DNA of 45,934 bases from Nocardia gamkensis NBRC 108242 (GTDB lineage Bacteria; Actinomycetota; Actinomycetes; Mycobacteriales; Mycobacteriaceae): NCBI RefSeq assembly GCF_001612985.1, contig NZ_BDBM01000060.1:1-45934 (forward strand), read 5' to 3'. How positions within the stretch are numbered: the stretch's first letter is position 1; each line of letters begins with the position of its first letter. Below the pieces are notes generated by a model. That model was given only the letters and a program-made list of their open reading frames with translations, had not been told where the DNA came from and did not search any database. A program made the translations under genes and the position numbers. Below, one piece after another: positions 1 through 21,605 of the stretch.

Positions 1-14511
<14,511 letters not shown>

Positions 14512-14537
14512 AACGCGCGTTCAGCTTCTCGACGAAA

Positions 14538-14574
14538 GCAGTGGCCCCCTCCCGAATCGAATGGGGGCCACTGC
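14538..14574 (+). terminator. Hairpin downstream of the NRPS stop
   Basis: The arms GCAGTGGCCCCC (14538-14549) and GGGGGCCACTGC (14563-14574) form a perfect 12-bp stem with a 13-nt loop, starting 27 bases after the stop codon. There is no U-tract, which is common for actinobacterial terminators. Confidence 0.75.
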
Positions 14575-14681
14575 GATCAGCGGAAGATCTGTACCGCGAG
14601 AATCGCCGAGTCAGGGCAGTTATCCGGCCCCTGGAGTGATCATCGGTCGAGTCCGTGGTCCGGGTTCCGGTCCGAACTGCG

Positions 14682-15293
14682 ATGATGTCCGCTATGAGCG
14701 CTCCGGACGAGCAAAAGGTGCTGCGTGTGACGGCCGAGCAGTTCGCCGACGGGGCGACCGCTGAGCTCGGTGACATCGAGATCGTCGACGGGCGCGTGGT
14801 CCGGCTGATGGCCCAGAGCCCCGTGCACAGTCGGGTGGTTCGGCGGCTGGCCGGAATGCTGGAGGCGGCCCGGCGCGACGGCGGGCCGTGCATGGTCGTG
14901 GACTCCGACGTTGCCGCACGATTCGCTGACACCGAATCCGCGGCGGCGGATAGGCGGTTGAACATCCGCTACCCCGACATCTGGATCCGGGACTGCGAGC
15001 CTTACGACGTCAACACCGTGCGTGAACACATTTTGCTGGTGGTCGAGGTCACTTCCGAATCGACTATCGATGCCGATATCAACGACAAACGAATCCAATA
15101 CGCGGCCGCAGGTATTCCTCGGTACCTGATCGTCCGGCTGGACCAGAAGGAAGAACGTATCGAAGAGATCGAGGAATACCGTCTCGACTGGTCCGGCCGC
15201 CGCTATCTCGCCCACACGGTCCATCGACGGGTATTGCTACTCGACGACCCGGTCGAAGCGACCATCCCATTCGCCGTACTAGAACAGCCCTGA
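14682..15293 (+). CDS. Uma2-family (DUF820) putative endonuclease, copy 1
   Basis: About 203 residues. The C-terminal half carries the Uma2 signature of a PD-(D/E)XK-like fold: YPDIWIRD, LLVVEVTSEST, then IDADINDKRIQYAAAGIPRYLIV. In this family the Asp, the Glu of VEV and a downstream Lys form the presumed metal site. Members are predicted nucleases abundant in actinobacteria and cyanobacteria, mostly without a known role. Starts at 14682, 14685 and 14694 are all in frame and none has a good Shine-Dalgarno sequence. A second, divergent Uma2 gene follows on the same strand after about 200 bases. Confidence 0.85.
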   Translation: MMSAMSAPDEQKVLRVTAEQFADGATAELGDIEIVDGRVVRLMAQSPVHSRVVRRLAGMLEAARRDGGPCMVVDSDVAARFADTESAAADRRLNIRYPDIWIRDCEPYDVNTVREHILLVVEVTSESTIDADINDKRIQYAAAGIPRYLIVRLDQKEERIEEIEEYRLDWSGRRYLAHTVHRRVLLLDDPVEATIPFAVLEQP

Positions 15294-15310
15294 CGACCGT
15301 CCCTTCAGTC

Positions 15311-15368
15311 GCGAGTGGCACAGGGCGCGGCGAAGTGCGAGAGGACCTCTCGACCGTGCGCCACTCGC
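15311..15368. repeat. Inverted repeat between the two Uma2 genes
   Basis: The outer arms GCGAGTGGC (15311-15319) and GCCACTCGC (15360-15368) enclose an inner pair CGAGAGG (15338-15344) and CCTCTCG (15346-15352). The element begins 18 bases after the copy 1 stop, so it could be a terminator for that gene. A tgccactcgc motif also occurs at 16142-16151, after copy 2. Confidence 0.5.
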
Positions 15369-15414
15369 AGCGGTTTCAATCTTGCGCTTCGCGCATCCAC
15401 CTCGACCTGATCGA

Positions 15415-15441
15415 AGTGACTACACTCGAGTGACTACACTC
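15415..15441 (+). promoter_or_regulatory. Direct repeat with internal palindrome upstream of Uma2 copy 2
   Basis: AGTGACTACACTC occurs twice with a 14-base period (15415-15427 and 15429-15441). The junction forms the palindrome CACTCGAGTG (15423-15432). It lies about 57 bases before the start of the next gene, where an operator would be expected. No regulator is identified. Confidence 0.45.
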
Positions 15442-15497
15442 ACGTCCAGATCGGCGGCGGTCATCGTCACTGTTATACGAGGTTGGAGGCGGTTTTC

Positions 15498-16073
15498 ATG
15501 GCAATGCCGATTCCTCATGCCGACGGGTGGAGAGCTGCCGACCTCGATCAGATGCCCGAAGACGGATTGCGCTACGAGGTGTTGAATGGTCAGCTCGTTG
15601 TGAATGCCGCGCCCAAGCCTCGCCATCAGTGGCTGGTCCAATGCCTGGTCCGCGCGTTGGTGGACAGCGTTCCGTCCGGGTGCCTGGTGCTCGAAGGTGT
15701 GGGCGTATTGATCGACGACGACGAGCCGATTCCTGATCTGATCGTGGTGAACGGTCCGATAGATTGGGACGATCGCGGGATCCCCGCTGCTCAGGTTCAG
15801 CTAGCGGTCGAGGTGGTGTCCAAGTCCACCACCCTGCAAGACCGTATGGTCAAACCTGTCGTGTACGCCGAGGCGGGTATCCCCAATTACTGGCGATTCG
15901 AGCCCAACGCCTTCAAGGGGCAGTTGCCGGGGGAGTCTCTCCCCGTTCTATTCGCACACGAAATCGGTGCCGACCGTACCTACGAGCTGACCCACCGGGT
16001 ACCCGCGGGCAATGCGGTCACCCTGCGCAGTCCCTTCGAGTTCACGATCGACCCGGCGACGCTACTGCCCTGA
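15498..16073 (+). CDS. Uma2-family (DUF820) putative endonuclease, copy 2
   Basis: 191 residues. The ATG at 15498 was chosen because a GGAGG lies 8 bases upstream. The family pattern is complete: EDGLRYEVLNGQLVV near the N-terminus, then IPDLIVVNG, VQLAVEVVSKST and MVKPVVYAEAGIPNYWRFE. This is the predicted PD-(D/E)XK-type core. It is clearly paralogous to the preceding gene but diverged, so the pair is not a recent tandem duplication. The biological role is unknown for both. Confidence 0.88.
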   Translation: MAMPIPHADGWRAADLDQMPEDGLRYEVLNGQLVVNAAPKPRHQWLVQCLVRALVDSVPSGCLVLEGVGVLIDDDEPIPDLIVVNGPIDWDDRGIPAAQVQLAVEVVSKSTTLQDRMVKPVVYAEAGIPNYWRFEPNAFKGQLPGESLPVLFAHEIGADRTYELTHRVPAGNAVTLRSPFEFTIDPATLLP

Positions 16074-16172
16074 GCCGCACGGCGTATCCCGCTGAGAAGC
16101 CCCTCCAACTCCCGGCATCGACCGTGTGAGGCTCCACCATGTGCCACTCGCGGAAGCCGGTCGAGGGGAGCG

Positions 16173-16655
16173 CTATGGGCGTGCTTCTTTCACCGGGCGC
16201 AGGGTGGTCAGGACGACGAGGAGGAAGGCCACCAGCGCGCAGGCCGTGCGGGCGAAGTGGAACGCTTCCCAGCGGCCGAGGATTTCGGCGTAGTCGGCGG
16301 GCGGGCCGGTGACGGCCCATACCTTGATCTTCTGGTTGATCGGGACGTTGCCGAGGCGGGTGAGGAGGAACGCGGCGGCAGCGAGCACGCTCGCGGTACC
16401 TGCGAGCAGGCGTGCGCGGCCGGTCGAGCGGGCGGCGAGTACCAGGGTGCTCAGGATGGTCAGGCCCATCAGCGATTGCATGACGACGCCGTTCACGCTC
16501 ATCAGGGCGGTGTGGAAGGTGAAGCGCACATCCAAAGGGACCCGGCGGAACGCGTACAGGACATTGATGGCCCCGTAACCGAACGCTCCGGCGAGCAGTC
16601 CAGCGGGAATCAACGCGAACACCCTGGCTGCTAACGGTCTTGCGGCAATACTCAC
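16173..16655 (-). CDS. DUF1772 (anthrone-oxygenase-like) membrane protein
   Basis: 160 residues with four hydrophobic segments (about 10-30, 50-72, 82-102 and 132-152). The segment RLGNVPINQKIKVW followed by ILGRWEAFHFART is the usual DUF1772 pattern, with Asn-Pro, Trp and His-x-x-Arg-Thr in the loop before the last helix. The family includes fungal anthrone oxygenases, but bacterial members are mostly uncharacterised. The start overlaps the stop of the upstream peroxiredoxin-like gene by four bases (ATGA), so the two are co-translated. Confidence 0.85.
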   Translation of the reverse strand: MSIAARPLAARVFALIPAGLLAGAFGYGAINVLYAFRRVPLDVRFTFHTALMSVNGVVMQSLMGLTILSTLVLAARSTGRARLLAGTASVLAAAAFLLTRLGNVPINQKIKVWAVTGPPADYAEILGRWEAFHFARTACALVAFLLVVLTTLRPVKEARP

Positions 16656-17209
16656 GCTTCACGCCCCGCCGCGACGAGCGCGAGGAGTTCGTCGACCGAC
16701 CATTGGTCGTAGACGTGCGTGCCGTGCTTGGCGGCGAGCACGCGGCCGTCGGGAGCGATCAGGAAATCGGCGGGCACTCCGAGACTGCCGCCATCGGGTT
16801 TCGCGGGCGGGGCGACCTGCCTGCGGCGCAGGGTCGCGTAAGCGTCGTGGGCGAGGCCGCGCAGGATGGCGGGCCAGCCGCGCGGGTCGAGCAGGGCGCG
16901 GGGTGAGGTCTCGACGCCGAATTCGCGGTAGAGCTCGCGGTCCGGGTCGGCGATCACGTCCAGCGGCAATTCGGCGGTGTACTTGCGCAATTCCTCCGCG
17001 CCGGAATGGAAGACGACCACTTCGCGGATGCCGGCGGCGGCGATCTCGTCGCGGCGGTTGACGATCGAACGCAGGTGCAGGTTGCACACCGGGCATCCGG
17101 CGAAGCGGCGGAACTGGAGGTGGATCAGGTCATCGGGATCCGGTATCCCGACTCGAGCACCGGAGATGGTGACCAGGGTGCGTCCGGAGACGGTGGTCGG
17201 CAGCGACAT
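16652..17209 (-). CDS. Peroxiredoxin-like (AhpC/TSA-type) protein
   Basis: 185 residues with a thioredoxin fold. FRRFAGCPVCNLHLRSI near residues 33-49 holds a CxxC pair in the position of the peroxidatic cysteine. VVVFHSGAEELRKY, DVIADPDRELYREFGVE and FLIAPDGRVLAAKHG follow the AhpC/TSA pattern. It probably reduces peroxides or acts as a thiol oxidoreductase in the cytoplasm. The start has a good AGGAG upstream. It is the first gene of a two-gene unit with the DUF1772 gene, and a TetR-type regulator is transcribed divergently 70 bases away. Confidence 0.85.
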   Translation of the reverse strand: MSLPTTVSGRTLVTISGARVGIPDPDDLIHLQFRRFAGCPVCNLHLRSIVNRRDEIAAAGIREVVVFHSGAEELRKYTAELPLDVIADPDRELYREFGVETSPRALLDPRGWPAILRGLAHDAYATLRRRQVAPPAKPDGGSLGVPADFLIAPDGRVLAAKHGTHVYDQWSVDELLALVAAGREA

Positions 17210-17220
17210 GGGGCTCCTCT

Positions 17221-17245
17221 CGTAGGTGTACTTCGTACGCCTACG
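17221..17245. promoter_or_regulatory. Candidate TetR operator
   Basis: The arms CGTAGGTGTAC and GTACGCCTACG are separated by TTC, with 10 of 11 positions complementary. A weaker GCGTA-N5-TACGC lies at 17256-17270. Both fall in the 70-base gap between the peroxiredoxin-like and TetR starts, so binding there could control both directions. Confidence 0.6.
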
Positions 17246-17279
17246 ACCAGTATGCGCGTAGCTTGTACGCTGTCAATTC

Positions 17280-17891
17280 GTGCCCCGTCCTCGCTCGCTG
17301 ACCACCGCCGATCTCGCCGTGGCGGCCCTCGCCGTGCTCGATCGCGATGGGCTGTCCGCGCTGACCATGCGCGCGGTGGCCCAGGAACTGGGCATGGCCA
17401 CCATGGCCCTGTACCGCTATGTGCGCGACCGCGATGCGCTCGAGGTGCTGGTGGCCGACCACGTCTTCGCGTCGATCGATACGTCGCTCCCCGCCGGAAG
17501 CGGCTGGAAAGACCGGGTGACGGTGCTGCTCGAACATATCCGCGACGGGTTCTCGGCCCATCCGGCCGCCGTGCCGATCGTGCTGCGGCATCGGCAGTCG
17601 TCGGTGGAATCGCTGCGCGTGATGGAAGCGATGCTCGCCGTGCTCACCGAGGGCGGATTCACCGGACGCGCCCGCGTCATCGCCCAGCGCACGCTGGTCG
17701 CCTTCCTGATCGGCTACCTCCAGAACAAGCACTACGCGCCGTTGCCGGGGCGGGGCACGATCGTGATGGCCGAGCTCCCCGCCGCGGACTATCCGCATCT
17801 GGCGCAGACCGCGGGCCAGGCCAAGGGCATGTCGGCCGACGACGAATTCCGAGGCGGCGTCGAGATCGTGCTGCGCGGCCTGGAGCCTTAG
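17280..17891 (+). CDS. TetR-family regulator with TetR_C-type ligand domain
   Basis: 203 residues from a GTG start. The N-terminal helix-turn-helix (LTTADLAVAALAVLDRDG, LTMRAVAQELGM, ATMALYRYVRDRDAL; residues 6-55) has the class-defining ALYRYV recognition helix. The rest is helical and resembles the TetR_C ligand-binding domain. It is divergent from the peroxiredoxin-DUF1772 pair and shares their short promoter region with a palindrome, so it probably represses itself and them. The ligand is unknown. Confidence 0.9.
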   Translation: MPRPRSLTTADLAVAALAVLDRDGLSALTMRAVAQELGMATMALYRYVRDRDALEVLVADHVFASIDTSLPAGSGWKDRVTVLLEHIRDGFSAHPAAVPIVLRHRQSSVESLRVMEAMLAVLTEGGFTGRARVIAQRTLVAFLIGYLQNKHYAPLPGRGTIVMAELPAADYPHLAQTAGQAKGMSADDEFRGGVEIVLRGLEP

Positions 17892-17907
17892 CGGGTGGCG
17901 CACCGCC

Positions 17908-19044
17908 TCACCCGAAAAGCGCTGCCACGTCCACGGTTTCGGCCATCGCCCGCGCCCCGGCGTCATTGAGGTGCATGCCGTCGCCGCTGTCGAATTCGGG
18001 GCGGATGAAGTCGGGCCGTGCCGGATCCTCTACCGCGCGTGCCACATCGAACACCGAATCGAAGACGTCGGTGCCGCGCAGCCATTCGTTCACGTGCCTG
18101 CGGGCCGGCTGCGCCTCGGCCACGTGCAGGCCTTCGTAGACGACGCCGGCGTAGGGGCCGATCGTGGCGGCGTGGACGGTGAGCCCCGCCGCGTGCGCCC
18201 GCCGCGCCAGGGCGGTGAAGCCCGCGATCAGTTCGTCCGCGGTCGCGGGGGGCTGCCCGGTCATGCCGCCGAGGCCGAGGTCGTTGATGCCGAAGTTGAT
18301 CAGCACGCTGGTCACGCCGGGTACGCCGAGCGCGTCGCGGTCGAAGCGCGCCAAGCCCGCCTCGCCCACTCGGTCGAGCAGCAGCCGATTTCCCGCGATG
18401 CCCTGGTTGACCACCCAGCCTCGGTTCAGGCGCGTGTTGAGGACGTCCACCGACCGGCGATCGGCGCCCGGTGTGGTGCCGACGCCTTCGAACCAGGAAT
18501 CGCCGAACGCCACGGCCACCGGCGTTTCCGCGGGCGCGAGCACGTCGACGCCGACCACGTAGAACCGTCCGGGAAACTCCTCGGCGGCCGCGAGCGCACT
18601 CTCGGAGACGACGTTGCCGTCCGCGATGAAGGCGGTTTCCCCTGGTTGGTGCGAGAAGGTCGCCAGGCCGGTTGGCCCGGGCAGGTAGAGGCTCAATGCC
18701 AGATCCGTGCCCGCCGAGACGGCGAGGTCCACCGGATCGCTGAACACTTCGCCGCCCACCGGCACCACTACTTGCTCGGCGCCGCCGAACCGCAGCGCGG
18801 TGTCGGTCTCGGAGACGATCTCGCTGCCCGTCTTGCGCAGGGCGACTCGCGCCGCGCCGATCGTCAGCGGCGTCTTCCCGTAACGGTTGGTCAACCCGAC
18901 CCGCACCCGCGCACCGACGCCCGCCAGGTGCAGCACTTGGCGCACCGTCTGGTCGGTGAACGCATACGAGTCCGCGAACTTGATCGGCTCGTCCGGGTCG
19001 ATCACGGCGGTGCGGAATCCGGCGATCCAAGCGGTGGACGACAT
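17908..19044 (-). CDS. SGNH/GDSL-family hydrolase
   Basis: 378 residues, starting at the ATG preceded by GGAGG. The N-terminal 160 residues form a beta-rich accessory domain. The hydrolase part has AFGDSWFEG (block I, nucleophile Ser near 184), NFGINDLG (block III GxND, near 248) and GDGMHLND (block V Asp-x-x-His, near 355), so the catalytic set is complete. No signal peptide is evident, so it is probably a cytoplasmic esterase or lipase. It is divergent from a MarR regulator across a 107-base AT-rich gap. Confidence 0.9.
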   Translation of the reverse strand: MSSTAWIAGFRTAVIDPDEPIKFADSYAFTDQTVRQVLHLAGVGARVRVGLTNRYGKTPLTIGAARVALRKTGSEIVSETDTALRFGGAEQVVVPVGGEVFSDPVDLAVSAGTDLALSLYLPGPTGLATFSHQPGETAFIADGNVVSESALAAAEEFPGRFYVVGVDVLAPAETPVAVAFGDSWFEGVGTTPGADRRSVDVLNTRLNRGWVVNQGIAGNRLLLDRVGEAGLARFDRDALGVPGVTSVLINFGINDLGLGGMTGQPPATADELIAGFTALARRAHAAGLTVHAATIGPYAGVVYEGLHVAEAQPARRHVNEWLRGTDVFDSVFDVARAVEDPARPDFIRPEFDSGDGMHLNDAGARAMAETVDVAALFG

Positions 19045-19065
19045 GGGAACCTCCATTAGTTGCTG

Positions 19066-19110
19066 CGAGGAATAATGCGTATGCATATTTCTACGGCTAC
19101 TTATTCCTCG
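19066..19110. promoter_or_regulatory. Inverted repeat in the SGNH-MarR divergent promoter
   Basis: CGAGGAATAA (19066-19075) and TTATTCCTCG (19101-19110) are perfect 10-base arms around a 25-base spacer holding TATGCATA (19080-19087). The segment is much more AT-rich than its surroundings and lies between two divergent starts. It is a candidate site for the adjacent MarR protein. Confidence 0.6.
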
Positions 19111-19151
19111 TGTCAACTATCCGCGAAGAAACAGTCGGGTAGGTTTCGCCC

Positions 19152-19625
19152 ATGGACCTGAACGAGCTGTTCGACGACCCGCGCCTGACGACGATGGGTC
19201 TGCTGTTCGAGGCGCACAGCGGCGTGCTTGCCAAGTTGGAGCCGGTGTGGAACGCGCACGGCTTGTCCGGACTGGATCTGAACGCCCTGATGCGGCTGAG
19301 CCGTTCGCCGGGGCGCAGGCTGCGCATGTCGGAGCTGGCGGTGCAGACCGCGCTGTCCACCAGTGGCGTCACCCGGCTGGTCGATCGCCTGGCGCGCGGC
19401 GAGCTGGTGGAGCGCGAGCTGGACCCGGGAGATCGGCGCAGTGCCTACGCGGTGCTCACCGAGGCGGGCGCGGCGCGGCTCGCGCAGGTGCTGCCGGACT
19501 ATCTGGCCGCCGTCGACCGCTGGTTCGTCGGGTTGCTGACACCCGCGCAGCTGGCGGCGTTGTCCGAGGCGCTGCGTGTCATCCGGGACGTCTCGAACCC
19601 CGAGGCCACGTTCCGGATGGACTGA
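19152..19625 (+). CDS. MarR-family transcriptional regulator
   Basis: 157 residues with the winged-helix pattern of MarR: RMSELAVQTALSTSGVTRLVDRL (recognition helix) followed by the wing VERELDPGDRRSAYAVLTEAG with the conserved DxRS. Helices at both ends form the dimer interface. It is divergent from the SGNH hydrolase, with an inverted repeat between them, so it probably regulates that gene and itself. Confidence 0.93.
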   Translation: MDLNELFDDPRLTTMGLLFEAHSGVLAKLEPVWNAHGLSGLDLNALMRLSRSPGRRLRMSELAVQTALSTSGVTRLVDRLARGELVERELDPGDRRSAYAVLTEAGAARLAQVLPDYLAAVDRWFVGLLTPAQLAALSEALRVIRDVSNPEATFRMD

Positions 19626-19628
19626 GCA

Positions 19629-19740
19629 TCACCGCGCGTTCGCGGCGAGCAGCCGTTCGAGGCCGTCCAGGATCAGTTCCAGGCCGAAGCCGAAATCGGC
19701 GATGCCCGAGTGCTTTCCGTCGATCACCAGCTGGGCCGGG
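19629..19740 (-). pseudogene. 3' remnant of a TetR-family regulator gene
   Basis: The minus strand reads PAQLVIDGKHSGIADFGFG followed by LELILDGLERLLAANAR and a TGA stop (19629-19631). This matches the end of TetR_C-type regulators, where FxFGLxLILDGLE is typical. No start or DNA-binding domain exists: the frame runs straight into the stop codon of the oxidoreductase at 19741. I infer that the 5' part of the gene was deleted in a rearrangement next to the oxidoreductase gene. Confidence 0.75.
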
Positions 19741-20517
19741 TCATCCGGCCAGGACCGCGCCCCGGCGCTCGGCGAGGTAGTCCGCCCAGGTCAGCTCGCC
19801 GACGTCGGCGCCATCGGTGACCAGGTTCGCGCCCGCGCGATAGACCCGGCCCGCTTTGCCCGGCACCGGCGTGGTCAGCAGCGCACGCCGCTTGCCGAGC
19901 ACCGCCAGGTAGTCGCGGACCAGCTCGCGCATACCCAGTACTTCGGGTCCCACCAGATCCGGCACCCGGCCGGCGGGCGCGGCGACGGTCAGCTCCGCCA
20001 GCCGGGCCGCCACCTCACGCACGCGCACCGGCTGGAGTCGCACGCCGCCCAGGACCGGCAGCACCGGCGATTTCAGCATCGTGTCCACCAGTTGGGGCAC
20101 GAAATCGTGGAACTGAGCGGCGCGCAGGGTGGTCCAAGGGATACCCGACTCGGCGACAGCCTGTTCGGCGGCGAACTTCGCGCGGAAGTAGGTCAGCGGA
20201 AGCAGTTCGGCGGCGGTGACCGAGATATAGACGATGTGCCCGACGCCCGCGGCGGCAGCGGCCCGCAACAGGTTCGCGGTGGCCACCTCGTCGCTCTTGG
20301 CGTCGCCCGCCAGGTGCAGGATGGTGTCGACGCCCGCCACCGCGGCAGCGATGCCCTTGTCGCGCAGCAGATCTCCGGTGACGAAGCGCACGCCGCCGTC
20401 CGGGCGATGTTCGGTGCGGCTCAGCACGCGCACGTCGGCACCCCGCTCGAGCAGCAGCGGCAGCACCTCGCGGCCCAGGGTTCCGGTGCCGCCGGTGACC
20501 AGGATCTTCGCGGTCAT
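19741..20517 (-). CDS. NmrA-like NAD(P)-binding oxidoreductase (atypical SDR)
   Basis: 258 residues. ILVTGGTGTLGREVLPLL at the N-terminus is the GxxGxxG Rossmann loop, RVLSRTEHRP follows in the NADP-ribose position, and VDTILHLAGDAKSDEVATAN matches atypical SDRs. The usual YxxxK is replaced by YFRAKFAAEQAV, as in NmrA/YwnB-type proteins. It probably senses or uses NAD(P) in the cytoplasm; the substrate is unknown. Its 3' end abuts the TetR remnant. A CGATGGG-N5-CCCATCG hairpin (20542-20560) lies upstream of the start. Confidence 0.88.
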   Translation of the reverse strand: MTAKILVTGGTGTLGREVLPLLLERGADVRVLSRTEHRPDGGVRFVTGDLLRDKGIAAAVAGVDTILHLAGDAKSDEVATANLLRAAAAAGVGHIVYISVTAAELLPLTYFRAKFAAEQAVAESGIPWTTLRAAQFHDFVPQLVDTMLKSPVLPVLGGVRLQPVRVREVAARLAELTVAAPAGRVPDLVGPEVLGMRELVRDYLAVLGKRRALLTTPVPGKAGRVYRAGANLVTDGADVGELTWADYLAERRGAVLAG

Positions 20518-20634
20518 GACTGTCTCCGATCTCGTCGGTGCCGATGGGGCGTTCCCATCGCTTCACCGAGACGACGACGCGCGGGCGCGAACTGTGACAT
20601 CGAAGCCGTCGCGGCCGTCCCGGCCCGAACCGGG

Positions 20635-21585
20635 TCAGCCGCCCGCCGCGCCGAGGCGGGCGGCGAGTTCGCGCAGGTGTGCGACGAGTTCCGGCGGTTC
20701 GTGCACCCGGAAGGGAAAGCCGAAGCCCGCGACGTAGATCGCGAGTTCGTCCAGCGAATCGGACCCGGTGCGGAGCACGCAGCTTTCGGCGTCCACCGCC
20801 TCGATCACTCCCACCGTCGGGGCGATTCGCTCGGCGGCCACATCCGCCGTGACCCGCAGGGTGATGCGGGCGGCGTAGCGGTACGGCGCGGTCGTGACGC
20901 CACGGGAGAGGTAACCGGTCAGGTCGGTGTCGGGCGCCTCGCGCGGGGTGAAGCGGGGGCCGGTCGGAATGCGGGGGAGCAGGCGGTCCACGCGGTAGGT
21001 GCGCCAATCCGCGCGATCGACGTCCCAGCCGACGAGATACCACCGCCTGCCCGTGTGCACCAGGCGGTGCGGCTCGGTGGCGCGCACGGACGTGGCGCCG
21101 TCGTGGGTGCGGTAGTCGAAGCGCAGGCGGTGGTTGTCCCGGATGGCGGCCGCGACGGCGGTGAGAGCGTCCGGGTCGACCGTCGGGCCGCCCGCGGGCA
21201 CGGTGACCGTCGCCGCTTGGAGCATGCGCACGCGGTAGCGCAGCCGTGCGGGCAGCACCTGCTCTAGTTTGGCGAGGGCGCGCAGCGAACTGTCCTCGAT
21301 GCCCGCGATGGTGCCGCCCGCCGCGGTGCGCAGGCCGAGTGCCACGGCCACCGCCTCGTCGTCGTCCAGCAGCAGCGGCGGCAGCTTCGCGCCCGCGCCG
21401 AGCCGGTAACCCGCCACACCGGGCGTCGCGTCCACCGGGTAACCCAGGTTGCGGAGCTTGTCGATATCCCGGCGGACGGTGCGCACGTCCACGTCGAGTC
21501 GTTCGGCCAGTTCGGCGCCGGTCCAGTCGCGGGGGGATTGCAGCAGCGACAGCAGACGCAGCAGGCGGGCCGACGTTTCCAACAT
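20635..21585 (-). CDS. YafY-type WYL-domain transcriptional regulator
   Basis: 316 residues from the ATG at 21585; a longer open frame upstream is antisense to the neighbour and is rejected. Residues 1-60 are an HTH_11-type winged helix (RLLRLLSLLQ, LAERLDVDVRTVRRDIDKLR, GYPVDATPGVAGYRL). The centre holds the WYL segment (LRFDYRTHDG, PHRLVHTGRRWYLVGWDVDR, WRTYRVDRLL), followed by a WCX-like C-terminus. WYL domains bind ligands that switch DNA binding. A palindrome 22 bases upstream of the start suggests autoregulation. Confidence 0.92.
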   Translation of the reverse strand: MLETSARLLRLLSLLQSPRDWTGAELAERLDVDVRTVRRDIDKLRNLGYPVDATPGVAGYRLGAGAKLPPLLLDDDEAVAVALGLRTAAGGTIAGIEDSSLRALAKLEQVLPARLRYRVRMLQAATVTVPAGGPTVDPDALTAVAAAIRDNHRLRFDYRTHDGATSVRATEPHRLVHTGRRWYLVGWDVDRADWRTYRVDRLLPRIPTGPRFTPREAPDTDLTGYLSRGVTTAPYRYAARITLRVTADVAAERIAPTVGVIEAVDAESCVLRTGSDSLDELAIYVAGFGFPFRVHEPPELVAHLRELAARLGAAGG

Positions 21586-21605
21586 GGGAGAAGTCTGCCC
21601 GACAG

